Shown here piece after piece: positions 1 to 5,666 of a stretch of DNA of 10,276 nt. The DNA is taken from NCBI GenBank assembly GCA_963592385.1, contig CAVAWX010000063.1:1-10276 (forward strand), in the 5' to 3' direction. The notes beneath the pieces are model-generated. The model searched no databases, had not been told where the DNA came from, and saw nothing but the letters and a program-made list of their open reading frames with translations. Position numbers and translations under genes: made by a program. Source of the stretch: CAVAWX01 sp963592385. GTDB lineage: Bacteria; Actinomycetota; Coriobacteriia; Coriobacteriales; QAMH01. Position 1 is the stretch's first letter; each line of letters starts with the position of its first letter.

Positions 1-91
1 AAGTTGAACTAATCGAGGGTCTTCGGAAGGGCTCTCGGAGAGGCTTTCGAAGGGGTCTCGGAGAGTGTTTCCGGGGTCGCTCCGAAGCTTG

Positions 92-118
92 GTTGACATT
101 TTTGGCGAAAACGTCAAC
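92..118. repeat. Inverted repeat GTTGAC/GTCAAC
   Basis: GTTGAC (92-97) and GTCAAC (113-118) flank a TTTTTGGCGAAAA-like spacer. The TTTTGGCG half-site resembles the palindrome TTTTGGCGCCAAAA just upstream of the recJ-like promoter, so the same regulator could bind both. This is weak evidence based on short matches. Confidence 0.35.
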
Positions 119-123
119 TTTTT

Positions 124-282
124 GGCAAAAACAGGGGTTTACCTGCGGAAACGTTGAGGAGAGGTCAGTCACAAACTTCGAATCCAAGTTTGTGACCAAG
201 TTTGTGACCAGACGGGGGCCGAAAAGGGGCAAAAACAGGGGTTGACCTGCGGAAACGAGCAAAAAAAGCCAGTCACAAACTT
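124..282 (+). repeat. Duplicated 55-bp block with 104-bp period
   Basis: The block starting GGCAAAAACAGGGGTT occurs at 124-178 and again at 228-282. Both copies share GACCTGCGGAAACG or TACCTGCGGAAACG, a variable 12-bp stretch, and then CAGTCACAAACTT. The segment between the copies holds two AAGTTTGTGAC repeats. The unit therefore appears to have duplicated together with its TTTGTGAC sites, as in expanding iteron arrays. A small hairpin (CAGG...CCTG) lies in each copy. Confidence 0.8.
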
Positions 283-320
283 AGTCACAAACTTCAAAAC
301 CAAGTTTGTGAGTTTGTGAC
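168..320. repeat. Main TTTGTGAC repeat block (six exact cores)
   Basis: Exact cores lie at 168-175, 189-196, 201-208, 272-279, 284-291 and 313-320, plus a TTTGTGAG variant at 305-312. Paired copies are spaced 12 bp apart (189/201 and 272/284). The orientation alternates, so 168-208 and 272-320 can each form inverted repeats; in the second, CACAAACTT (286-294) pairs with AAGTTTGTG (302-310) across a 7-nt loop. Further exact cores occur at 699, 737, 749, 817 and 1059, making eleven in about 900 bp. Repeats of this kind typically bind a replication initiator, partition protein or repressor. Which one applies here cannot be told. Confidence 0.8.
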
Positions 321-334
321 CAAACATATGTTCG
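304..334 (+). repeat. 31-bp element, copy A
   Basis: This copy begins GTTTGTGAGTTTGTGACC and ends ATATGTTCG. It contains the palindrome AACATATGTT. Copies B (685-715, inverted) and C (1052-1080) match it with one or two substitutions over the aligned length. It is followed at once by an AT-rich tract (CATATTTTTTACTC). Confidence 0.8.
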
Positions 335-684
335 CATATTTTTTACTCAGCGTAAGAACCGCAGGTCAGAGGGGTCGTAGAGGCTAATTATGATTGAAAC
401 GTGGAAAATTGGGCTCAGGCAAAATAGTCAGCGGCAGAGGTTTTGTCTTGTGCTAGCCCCGGGCTAATAAAAACGGTCGCGAGAGGCCGTCGCGAAGGCG
501 TCGCGGAGTCGGTCGAGAGGCGTCGGGCAGAAGCGCCGGCGACATAAAAGTTCGAACCAACCGGGGGTCTCGGGGTCGCAGCCACAGGCTCGTCGGACAA
601 CAAGCGGCGTCGTTTTTGGTCGAGAATCGCAATTTTCGACAGAAAATACATAACGCCTGGTCAGAGGGCAAAAAATCATTTTTA

Positions 685-715
685 CGAACAAACGTTTGGT
701 CACAAACTCACAAAC
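685..715 (-). repeat. 31-bp element, copy B (inverted)
   Basis: This is the reverse complement of copy A with two substitutions, both in the central palindrome, which here reads CAAACGTTTG. As in copy A, the sequence beyond its TGTTCG end (to the left, on the minus strand) is AT-rich. It merges with the second TTTGTGAC block at 699-756. Confidence 0.8.
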
Positions 716-756
716 TTGAGGTTTCGATTTTCGAAGTTTGTGACCAAGTTTGTGAC
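699..756. repeat. Second TTTGTGAC block
   Basis: GTCACAAA at 699-706 is followed by CTCACAAA, then after a 16-nt spacer by AAGTTTGTGAC at 734-744 and 746-756. CACAAACTT (709-717) and AAGTTTGTG (734-742) can pair. The 12-bp tandem spacing matches the first block. Confidence 0.75.
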
Positions 757-774
757 CGGGGTCGGAGAGCAAAA

Positions 775-901
775 GCACAGGTAGAAGCGCTGGCGTCCTC
801 CAAAAAAAGCCTCTTAGTCACAAACTCACAAGATTTTTTAAAAAGTCTTCCGCGCGTGAGAAATTCGTTTTCCGGCGAGACGCCGCTGCTTCTGCCTGTG
901 C
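775..901. repeat. Dispersed inverted repeat, 21-bp arms
   Basis: The arm at 775-795 (GCACAGGTAGAAGCGC...) is repeated inverted at 881-901 with 18 of 21 bases matching. A third partial copy, GGCAGAAGCGCCGGCG, is at 526-541. The function is unknown. The arms enclose the single GTCACAAA site at 817-824. Confidence 0.5.
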
Positions 902-1006
902 TTTCCTGCATGACGCTGGCCGCGTGGACGCCGCCTATTGGACGTGTGCGTGCTTGTGGTTTCAGGCGTGTCTGGCGGTGCAATAACGCCTGTGCAACGC
1001 CTAAAC

Positions 1007-1029
1007 GCGTTTTTTGAAAAAAAAAACGC
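1007..1029. repeat. A/T-armed hairpin GCGTTTTTT/AAAAAACGC
   Basis: A 9-bp stem (1007-1015 with 1021-1029) encloses the loop GAAAA. It is followed by the AT-rich segment TATAAAAAG and then element copy C. It could be an easily melted segment of an origin or a weak terminator. No gene ends nearby, which argues against a terminator. Confidence 0.45.
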
Positions 1030-1051
1030 TATAAAAAGTTTTCGAAAAATG

Positions 1052-1080
1052 TTGTGAGTTTGTGACCAAACATTTGTTCG
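1052..1080 (+). repeat. 31-bp element, copy C
   Basis: This copy matches copy A over 29 bp with one substitution, in the same orientation. The three copies lie 381 and 367 bp apart. Unlike A and B, it is followed by GC-rich sequence. Confidence 0.75.
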
Positions 1081-1138
1081 GGGCGTTTTCGGAACCCCTT
1101 CGGCGAACCGTTTCCGACAGGGCTTTCGAGAGGCCTTT

Positions 1139-1236
1139 CGGCGAGGGCTCGCCGATTAGTTTTCGTGCAACGAGGGGCTCTGACAAAAACTCTCGTTTTG
1201 CTTTTGTTCGCCCGCCCCCTCCGGCGTCGGGCGAAC
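1139..1236. repeat. Two GC-rich hairpins
   Basis: A perfect palindromic hairpin CGGCGAG/CTCGCCG lies at 1139-1154. GTTCGCCCG (1206-1214) pairs with CGGGCGAAC (1228-1236). The first is followed by ATTAGTTTTCG on the plus strand, so it could act as a weak terminator for transcription entering from the left. No source transcript is visible. Confidence 0.45.
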
Positions 1237-1385
1237 GAGTGTTTGCCGTGGCGTCGCACCCGTGCCGAACGACCCCTCCTCTTCCGAGACCGCCGCGACC
1301 TTCTGCGCATGCAGGCACGCGAGGCGTCCGGCCGCGCTCGCCTGCGCCCGCCCGGCGCGTCCGGCCGACGTCTGCTTGCCCAAAG

Positions 1386-1408
1386 GATTCTGCCGCGTTT
1401 TAAGGCCC
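1386..1408 (+). repeat. Left copy of an inverted repeat flanking the recJ-like gene
   Basis: This 23-bp segment starts GATTCTGCCG and ends AAGGCCC. It recurs inverted at 3489-3511 with 20 of 23 bases matching. A 10-bp core (GATTCTGCCG) occurs a third time at 9457-9466. A second shared word, TGCCCTATCGGGCC, is present in direct orientation at 1444-1457 and 3480-3493. The two pairs bracket the recJ-like gene. Confidence 0.5.
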
Positions 1409-1575
1409 TGTTAGGGGTCTGCCGGCCCTCCGGTAGCCGCACATGCCCTATCGGGCCGTCTGCGCCGTCTGAGCACGCTCAAAATCGATTCTGGCGTACG
1501 CCGGTCGCCCGAGTTCGCCCACCTCTCGCGTGCCTGCACGCGCATGCGTGCCCGCGTTTTCTCGACATTTCGTCG

Positions 1576-1621
1576 TTTTGGCGCCAAAAGCATTGCTTTA
1601 TCAACGTTTTTGGCGTATTCT
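1576..1621 (+). promoter_or_regulatory. Candidate promoter and palindromic operator of the recJ-like gene
   Basis: A -35-like TTGCTT (1593-1598) and a -10-like TATTCT (1616-1621) are separated by 17 bp. This would give a short leader of about 20-30 nt before the start codon at 1653. Immediately upstream is the perfect 14-bp palindrome TTTTGGCGCCAAAA (1576-1589), and its half-site TTTTGGCG recurs inside the -35/-10 spacer (1608-1615). This arrangement suits repression by a dimeric regulator. The boxes are not consensus, so this is a sequence-based inference. Confidence 0.5.
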
Positions 1622-1652
1622 GGATACATCGACACGTTTCCCGGAGGATTCC

Positions 1653-3416
1653 ATGACCCACAACCCGATGACAGAGCTCTTCCTTGAGAGGCGCGGCTAC
1701 ACGCCCGAGTTCCTCAGCGAGATCGAGGACGCCTCCCACGACGACCTCAAGGACGTCGACGCCCTTGTCGACAGGCTCATGGAATTCCACGAGGGCGGCG
1801 GGCGCGTGGTGGTGCTTCCCGACTTCGACATGGACGGCATCGCCGCCGGCACCCTCGGCTATGCCGGCCTGTCCGAGCTGGGCTTCAACTGCGGGCTGTT
1901 CCGCCCCGACCCCGCCGAGGGCTACGGCTTTTTCCCCGAGGCCGTCGACCGTCTGGTCGCCGAGTTCCCCGACTGCGCCTGCGTGCTCACCTGCGACGTG
2001 GGCATCACCTGCTACGAGGGCGTCAGTCGCGCCCGCGAGCTGGGGCTGTGCGTGCTGGTCACCGACCACCACACCCAGGAGCCGGGACGCGCGCTTTCTG
2101 CCGACGTCGTGGTCGACCCGTGTCGCACTGACGAGACCTACGCCGTGGCCGGCATCTGCGGGGCGCACGTCCTGTGGCAGGTGCTCGACCGCCTGGCCTG
2201 CGCCCACTTCCCCGACGCCCGCGAGAACATCGACCTCCTTCGCGTGTTCGCCGGCATCGGCACCGTGTCCGACATGATGCCTCTGGTCCACGAGAACCGC
2301 CCGCTGGTGCGCGACGCGGTGGCCGTCTGCCGCCTCGTCTGGTCCGACGGGCAAGACACCTCCTGGCTCGGCTCCCTGTCGGGCTCGCCCGCGTTGCTCA
2401 GCAGCATGTGGGGCCTTCGCGCCATGCTCGACTGCTTCGCGTCGGCCGGCAAGATCGCTCGCGCCGAGGACATCGACGAGTCGTTCTTCGGCTACTACCT
2501 GGCTCCCGCCTTCAACGCGGCCAAGCGCATGGGGGCGAACATGGACGACGTGTTCGGCGTGTTCTTCTCCGACGCGCGCTACGAGCTGGCGGCGGCGCTG
2601 TACGCCTTGAACGAGCAGCGCAAGCGCGCGGTGGCCGACGCCTACGATGCCATGATGGCGCGCACGCAGCCCTACGCCCCGCACATCTACCTGTCCGACG
2701 CCCGCGCAGGCCTTCTCGGCCTGCTCGCGACCCGTGTGGTGCGCGAGACCGCAGAGCCGTGCATCGTCCTTGCGCAGGAGCCGCGAAAGAGCTCCTGGCA
2801 CGGCTCGGGGCGCTCGCCGGAGTGGTATCCCGCCCTCGACCGCATCGGTGGGGCGGGCTTCTTCGTCGCAGGCCACCAGGGCGCCTTCGGCGCGGGCGTC
2901 ACCGACAACCGCGAGCTGAAGGCGCTGTCGGCCTTCCTCGAGCGCGACGTGGCCTGTCTTCGTCCCGACGACCTTTCCTGCGAGGTGGTGCCCGACCTGA
3001 CCATCGGCGTGCTCGCCGCCTGCGACATCGACGTCGACGCAGGGCTTCTTAGCGAGTTCCTCGACGACATGGACCGGCTCCGCCCGTTCGGTCGCGGCTT
3101 CGAGGCGCCCGTCATCGAGTGCCGCTTCCCGGCCGACGTGGTCACCCCCAAGACCATGGGGTCTCGCGGCCAGCACATGAAGCTCTCGCTTCCGGGCGGC
3201 TTCGACGTGCTGTGCTGGAACCAGGCCGACAAGGCATCCGCCATCATGTCCGCCGAGCCCGGACAGACAGTTCGCGTCGTGGGCAAGCTCGAGCGCGCCG
3301 AGACCATCGAGGTGCGACCCGGCGAGAGCTGGTACGCGGCCAAGCAGGCCGCAGCCCACGACCCTTCCCGCGTGCGCCCGTGCGTGCAGTTCGTTGGCGA
3401 CGTCGTCCGCCCCTGA
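1653..3416 (+). CDS. recJ: RecJ-like single-strand-specific 5'-3' DNA exonuclease (DHH family)
   Basis: The predicted protein has 587 residues, close to the usual size of bacterial RecJ. RecJ enzymes degrade single-stranded DNA 5' to 3' with Mn2+/Mg2+ in the cytoplasm during recombination and repair. The DHH domain shows DFDMDG (D57, D59, D61), TCDVG (D115), TDHH (D138-H140), D155 and GIGTVSDMMPL (D207). A RecJ-like NAAKRMG follows at 288-294. The DHHA1 part shows GSGRS (384-388) and AGHQGAFGAG (406-415), where the common motif begins GGH. The C-terminal third (from about 476) resembles the OB-like domain, with RPFGRGFEAP and HMKLSL. I chose ATG 1653 because GGAGG lies at 1643-1647; the frame continues upstream but without a ribosome binding site. 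It is transcribed alone, convergent to the operon on its right. All visible metal-site motifs are intact, so activity is likely. It may be the element's own copy rather than the host housekeeping gene. Confidence 0.92.
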   Translation: MTHNPMTELFLERRGYTPEFLSEIEDASHDDLKDVDALVDRLMEFHEGGGRVVVLPDFDMDGIAAGTLGYAGLSELGFNCGLFRPDPAEGYGFFPEAVDRLVAEFPDCACVLTCDVGITCYEGVSRARELGLCVLVTDHHTQEPGRALSADVVVDPCRTDETYAVAGICGAHVLWQVLDRLACAHFPDARENIDLLRVFAGIGTVSDMMPLVHENRPLVRDAVAVCRLVWSDGQDTSWLGSLSGSPALLSSMWGLRAMLDCFASAGKIARAEDIDESFFGYYLAPAFNAAKRMGANMDDVFGVFFSDARYELAAALYALNEQRKRAVADAYDAMMARTQPYAPHIYLSDARAGLLGLLATRVVRETAEPCIVLAQEPRKSSWHGSGRSPEWYPALDRIGGAGFFVAGHQGAFGAGVTDNRELKALSAFLERDVACLRPDDLSCEVVPDLTIGVLAACDIDVDAGLLSEFLDDMDRLRPFGRGFEAPVIECRFPADVVTPKTMGSRGQHMKLSLPGGFDVLCWNQADKASAIMSAEPGQTVRVVGKLERAETIEVRPGESWYAAKQAAAHDPSRVRPCVQFVGDVVRP

Positions 3417-3454
3417 GAAGGCCTTTGAGACGTGCTTTTCGGGTCGTTCGCGCC

Positions 3455-3472
3455 CTGTCCGTCCTCGGACAG
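3455..3472. repeat. Small hairpin after the recJ-like gene
   Basis: CTGTCCG (3455-3461) and CGGACAG (3466-3472) form a 7-bp stem with loop TCCT, 38 nt after the stop codon. No T-tract follows, so it may stabilise the 3' end or aid a factor-dependent stop. Confidence 0.45.
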
Positions 3473-3488
3473 CCACCTGTGCCCTATC

Positions 3489-3511
3489 GGGCCTTGAATG
3501 GCGGCAGAATC
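3489..3511 (-). repeat. Right copy of the inverted repeat flanking the recJ-like gene
   Basis: This is the inverted partner of 1386-1408, with 20 of 23 bases matching. It overlaps the shared word TGCCCTATCGGGCC at 3480-3493. Confidence 0.5.
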
Positions 3512-3543
3512 GCCTGAGAATCCCTTTCGCGCGCCAGCGTGAG

Positions 3544-3589
3544 AAAAAAAAAAATCGCCCTCCTCCCGTGCGTGGGAGAAGGGCGATTT
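3544..3589 (-). terminator. Intrinsic terminator of the minus-strand operon
   Basis: AAATCGCCCT (3552-3561) pairs with AGGGCGATTT (3580-3589), and CTCCC (3563-3567) pairs with GGGAG (3574-3578), around a 6-nt loop. Read on the minus strand, the stem is followed by an unbroken run of T (A-run 3544-3554 on the plus strand). This is a textbook intrinsic terminator just after the CPBP gene. For plus-strand transcripts from the recJ-like gene the same hairpin lacks a good T-tract, so it may work poorly in that direction. Confidence 0.93.
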
Positions 3590-3605
3590 CGCGTTTCGTC
3601 GGTTG

Positions 3606-4430
3606 CTATCGGATGTCTTCGTCTGTCGGCTTCGCGATGGGTTTGCACAACCGTGCTCGCCACTTGTCCTGGTCGCGGATGACCAGGCACAGGCCTGCGC
3701 ACATCGCGAGGGCCAGGGGGATGGTGAAGGCCGGCACGAACAGGATCTGCGCCACGGGAAGAGACGGCGCCACGCAGCTGAACAGGTTGTAGGCAACGTG
3801 TATCGCCATCGCGAGCCCGATACGTCCGCAGAGCACGTAGGCGGCGCAGCACGTCAGCCCCATGAGGGTGGCCGGCAGCATGTGGACGGTCGTGCCGTGG
3901 GTGGCCGCGAAGGCCACGGACGACACGAGGGCCGCGACCCACAAGGGGCAACGGCGCGAGAGGCGGTACAGGACGACGCCTCTAAACAGCACCTCCTCGA
4001 CCACAGGGGCCACCACGCACACGAGAGCCGCGGCGCGCGCCGCATCGGACGTGCCGGTGGCCGTCTTGTAGGCGGTGAAGGCCGCGTCCTGCGTGAGTGT
4101 GTAGACGATGGTCGCCGCGCACTGGGCGACGAAGAACATCGCCACGCAGAAGGCCACGCACGCGAGCTGGCCTGCGTCTGAGAGCTTCCTCTTTTCGGCG
4201 ATGCGTTCCTGCCTTTTCATGAGCCATAGGCCCGCCGCGCACAGGACGACGTCCCAGGCAAGCGAGAAGTCGGCTGAGGAGACGGCGAGCCCGCAGGCGC
4301 GGACGAGCGTGAGCAGGGTCGCGCCCACCACCAGGTAGGCTGCCGGCGCCAGGATGGGCGAGCCCCAGTCGAGCGCCAGCCCAATCGCCTCTTGTCTGTT
4401 CATGTTCTTCAGGTGGGCCACGTCTCGCAT
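3606..4430 (-). CDS. CPBP-family intramembrane metalloprotease
   Basis: The predicted protein has 274 residues and several hydrophobic segments (about 25-50, 58-71, 89-112, 132-143, 163-177, 186-200, 203-219 and 224-251), so it is a multi-pass membrane protein. The three CPBP (Abi, type II CAAX-protease-like) motifs are present: EEVLFR (E145, E146, R150), FAATHG (H178) and HVAYN (H211, N215). The family includes eukaryotic Rce1-type proteases and bacterial proteins linked to bacteriocin immunity, protein secretion or membrane signalling. The substrate here is unknown. The start is ATG 4430, preceded by AAAGGAG. It is the last gene of the operon, 36 nt after clpP and just before a strong terminator. 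The catalytic residues look intact. Confidence 0.88.
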   Translation of the reverse strand: MRDVAHLKNMNRQEAIGLALDWGSPILAPAAYLVVGATLLTLVRACGLAVSSADFSLAWDVVLCAAGLWLMKRQERIAEKRKLSDAGQLACVAFCVAMFFVAQCAATIVYTLTQDAAFTAYKTATGTSDAARAAALVCVVAPVVEEVLFRGVVLYRLSRRCPLWVAALVSSVAFAATHGTTVHMLPATLMGLTCCAAYVLCGRIGLAMAIHVAYNLFSCVAPSLPVAQILFVPAFTIPLALAMCAGLCLVIRDQDKWRARLCKPIAKPTDEDIR

Positions 4431-4466
4431 CGGCCTCGCTCCTTTCGGGTCTTGCTTTTTTTTCGT

Positions 4467-5051
4467 TTAGGCCTGTCGGCTGACGATGCCGTCGACAAGG
4501 CCGTAGTCGAGCGCCTCGGCTGCGCTCAGCCAGTGGTCGCGCTCGGTATCGGCGGCGACCTCCTCGACGCTCTTGCCGCAGGTCTCTGCGATGAGGGCGT
4601 TCAGGCTCTCGCGCATGCGGCGGATGTGCTCGCCTGCGATGACCATGTCGGTGGCCTGGCCAGACACCCCGCTCATCGGCTGGTGGATCATCACCTCGGC
4701 GTGCGGCAGGGCGAACCTCTTGCCGGGCTCTCCGCAGGTCAGGATCATCGCTCCCATCGAGGCGGCCAAGCCCGTCACGATGCAGGAGACGTCGGGCTTG
4801 ATGTATCGCATGGTGTCGATGATGGCCATGCCGGCGTGTACCGAGCCTCCCGGCGAGTTGATGTAGAGCTGGATGTCCGCCTCGTCGTCCTTGGACGCAA
4901 GGTAGAGCAGCTGGCTGACGACCAGGCTGGCACTCTGGTCCGTGACCTCGCCGTCCAGCATCACGATTCGCTGGTCGAGAAGGCCTGAGTAGATGTCCCA
5001 GCCGCGCTCGCCGGACGGGGTCTGCTGGGTGATGGAAGGGATCGCGTTCAC
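4467..5051 (-). CDS. clpP: ATP-dependent Clp protease proteolytic subunit ClpP
   Basis: The predicted protein has 194 residues, the normal ClpP size. ClpP forms a double heptameric barrel that degrades proteins delivered by AAA+ unfoldases such as ClpX, ClpA or ClpC. Family signatures include QLYINSPGGSV (61-71) and GLAASMGA with nucleophile S98, then MIHQP with H123 and TERD with D172. This gives a complete Ser-His-Asp triad. The start is GTG at 5051, preceded by GAAAGGAAC; the frame runs further upstream but crosses the end of the previous gene. No unfoldase gene is in the window, so it would need a host partner or one encoded elsewhere. Phages and large plasmids often carry such solo ClpP genes, for example as prohead proteases, but here it sits with a phosphatase and a membrane protease rather than capsid genes. 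Confidence 0.95.
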   Translation of the reverse strand: MNAIPSITQQTPSGERGWDIYSGLLDQRIVMLDGEVTDQSASLVVSQLLYLASKDDEADIQLYINSPGGSVHAGMAIIDTMRYIKPDVSCIVTGLAASMGAMILTCGEPGKRFALPHAEVMIHQPMSGVSGQATDMVIAGEHIRRMRESLNALIAETCGKSVEEVAADTERDHWLSAAEALDYGLVDGIVSRQA

Positions 5052-5080
5052 GTTCGTTCCTTTCGGGTCAGGTTTTCGGG

Positions 5081-5617
5081 TTATCGGGTCTTGTCGGCCC
5101 AGGTGTCCTCGAGCCGGGTCTGGGGCAGGTTCTCGTCGCATATGCCCCTGAAGGCGTCGAGCACGCGGTTGTAGCACCACATGTTCGGGCATTTGGAGCG
5201 CGAGCGGAATATCGCGTACTCGTCTGCGTCGAACCAGCGCAGGATGGCTGCGGCCACCCCTGCCGAGCGGCTCACGCCGCCGTCGCAGTGCACGACGATC
5301 ATGTCGGCCTCATCGTGCCATCTCTCGCAGAAGCGGGCTATCGCTCGGGCCGTGCTCACGCTCATGAGCCCCTCGTGATGTATGCCGTAGCGCGCGACCA
5401 GGGCCGCGTCCTCGTCGTCGGCGGCGACAGGGCAGACGGCGAGGATCCTGTTCTCCTTGGTCATGGGCAGTCTCGCCAGCTCGCGGTCCCACGTCGAGCG
5501 TATCGACACGATGGCCGAGGTCTTGGCGTGCCTCTGGCGGGCGAAGGTCTCGGCCGCAGCTCGACTCATGATTTTGACCTCGGTCGTCTTGGGTACTGCT
5601 TCGTCTCGTATCGTCAT
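5081..5617 (-). CDS. Dual-specificity/tyrosine-phosphatase-like protein
   Basis: The predicted protein has 178 residues. It carries the cysteine phosphatase signature HCDGGVSRS (110-118), fitting HCX5R with nucleophile C111 and R117. A helix AGVAAAIL follows, as in the dual-specificity phosphatase fold. The N-terminal half (VKIMSRAAAETFARQRH, then SAIVSIRS) resembles small bacterial and phage phosphatases of this superfamily. The general acid is not certain; D103 and D106 are nearby candidates, and an acid further upstream is also possible. It should be cytoplasmic. The substrate could be a phosphoprotein or another phosphoester. The start is ATG 5617 with AAAGGAGG eight bases upstream; an in-frame upstream extension lacks a ribosome binding site and overlaps the previous gene. 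It lies 29 nt before clpP and 49 nt after the Api92-like gene, in one operon. Confidence 0.85.
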   Translation of the reverse strand: MTIRDEAVPKTTEVKIMSRAAAETFARQRHAKTSAIVSIRSTWDRELARLPMTKENRILAVCPVAADDEDAALVARYGIHHEGLMSVSTARAIARFCERWHDEADMIVVHCDGGVSRSAGVAAAILRWFDADEYAIFRSRSKCPNMWCYNRVLDAFRGICDENLPQTRLEDTWADKTR

Positions 5618-5666
5618 TGCGAGACCTCCTTTCGGTCGCTTGCGGTTGTTTCGGTCGGTTTGGTTC

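Larger units (their letters stand above)
1..1652. other. Non-coding repeat-rich region (possible origin/regulatory region)
   Basis: I see no convincing gene here. Open frames exist on both strands, but they run through repeats, give Arg/Pro/Ser-rich or low-complexity products, and lack a ribosome binding site. The left two thirds (1-1080) mixes AT-rich blocks with many TTTGTGAC/GTCACAAA repeats. The right third (1081-1560) is GC-rich with small hairpins. The last 90 bp holds the promoter of the recJ-like gene. An iteron-type replication or partition locus is the most natural reading, but no replication gene is adjacent in the window, so the role is inferred. Confidence 0.75.

Noticed and set aside
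168..320. CRISPR array
   Set aside because: The repeats are short, occur in both orientations and are spaced 12 bp or irregularly, with no uniform unique spacers and no cas genes.
616..1017. Open frame of 133 residues in the left repeat region
   Set aside because: It runs through TTTGTGAC repeats, has no clear ribosome binding site and no recognisable domain. The repeats explain the sequence better.
1062..1656. Plus-strand frames upstream of the recJ-like gene
   Set aside because: The products are Arg/Pro-rich without motifs, and the frames cross hairpins and the promoter of the next gene.
1479..3476. Long minus-strand open frame opposite the recJ-like gene
   Set aside because: The plus-strand frame has complete RecJ motifs and a ribosome binding site. 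The antisense product is His/Val/Gly/Ala-rich with no family pattern, as expected for a shadow in GC-rich DNA.
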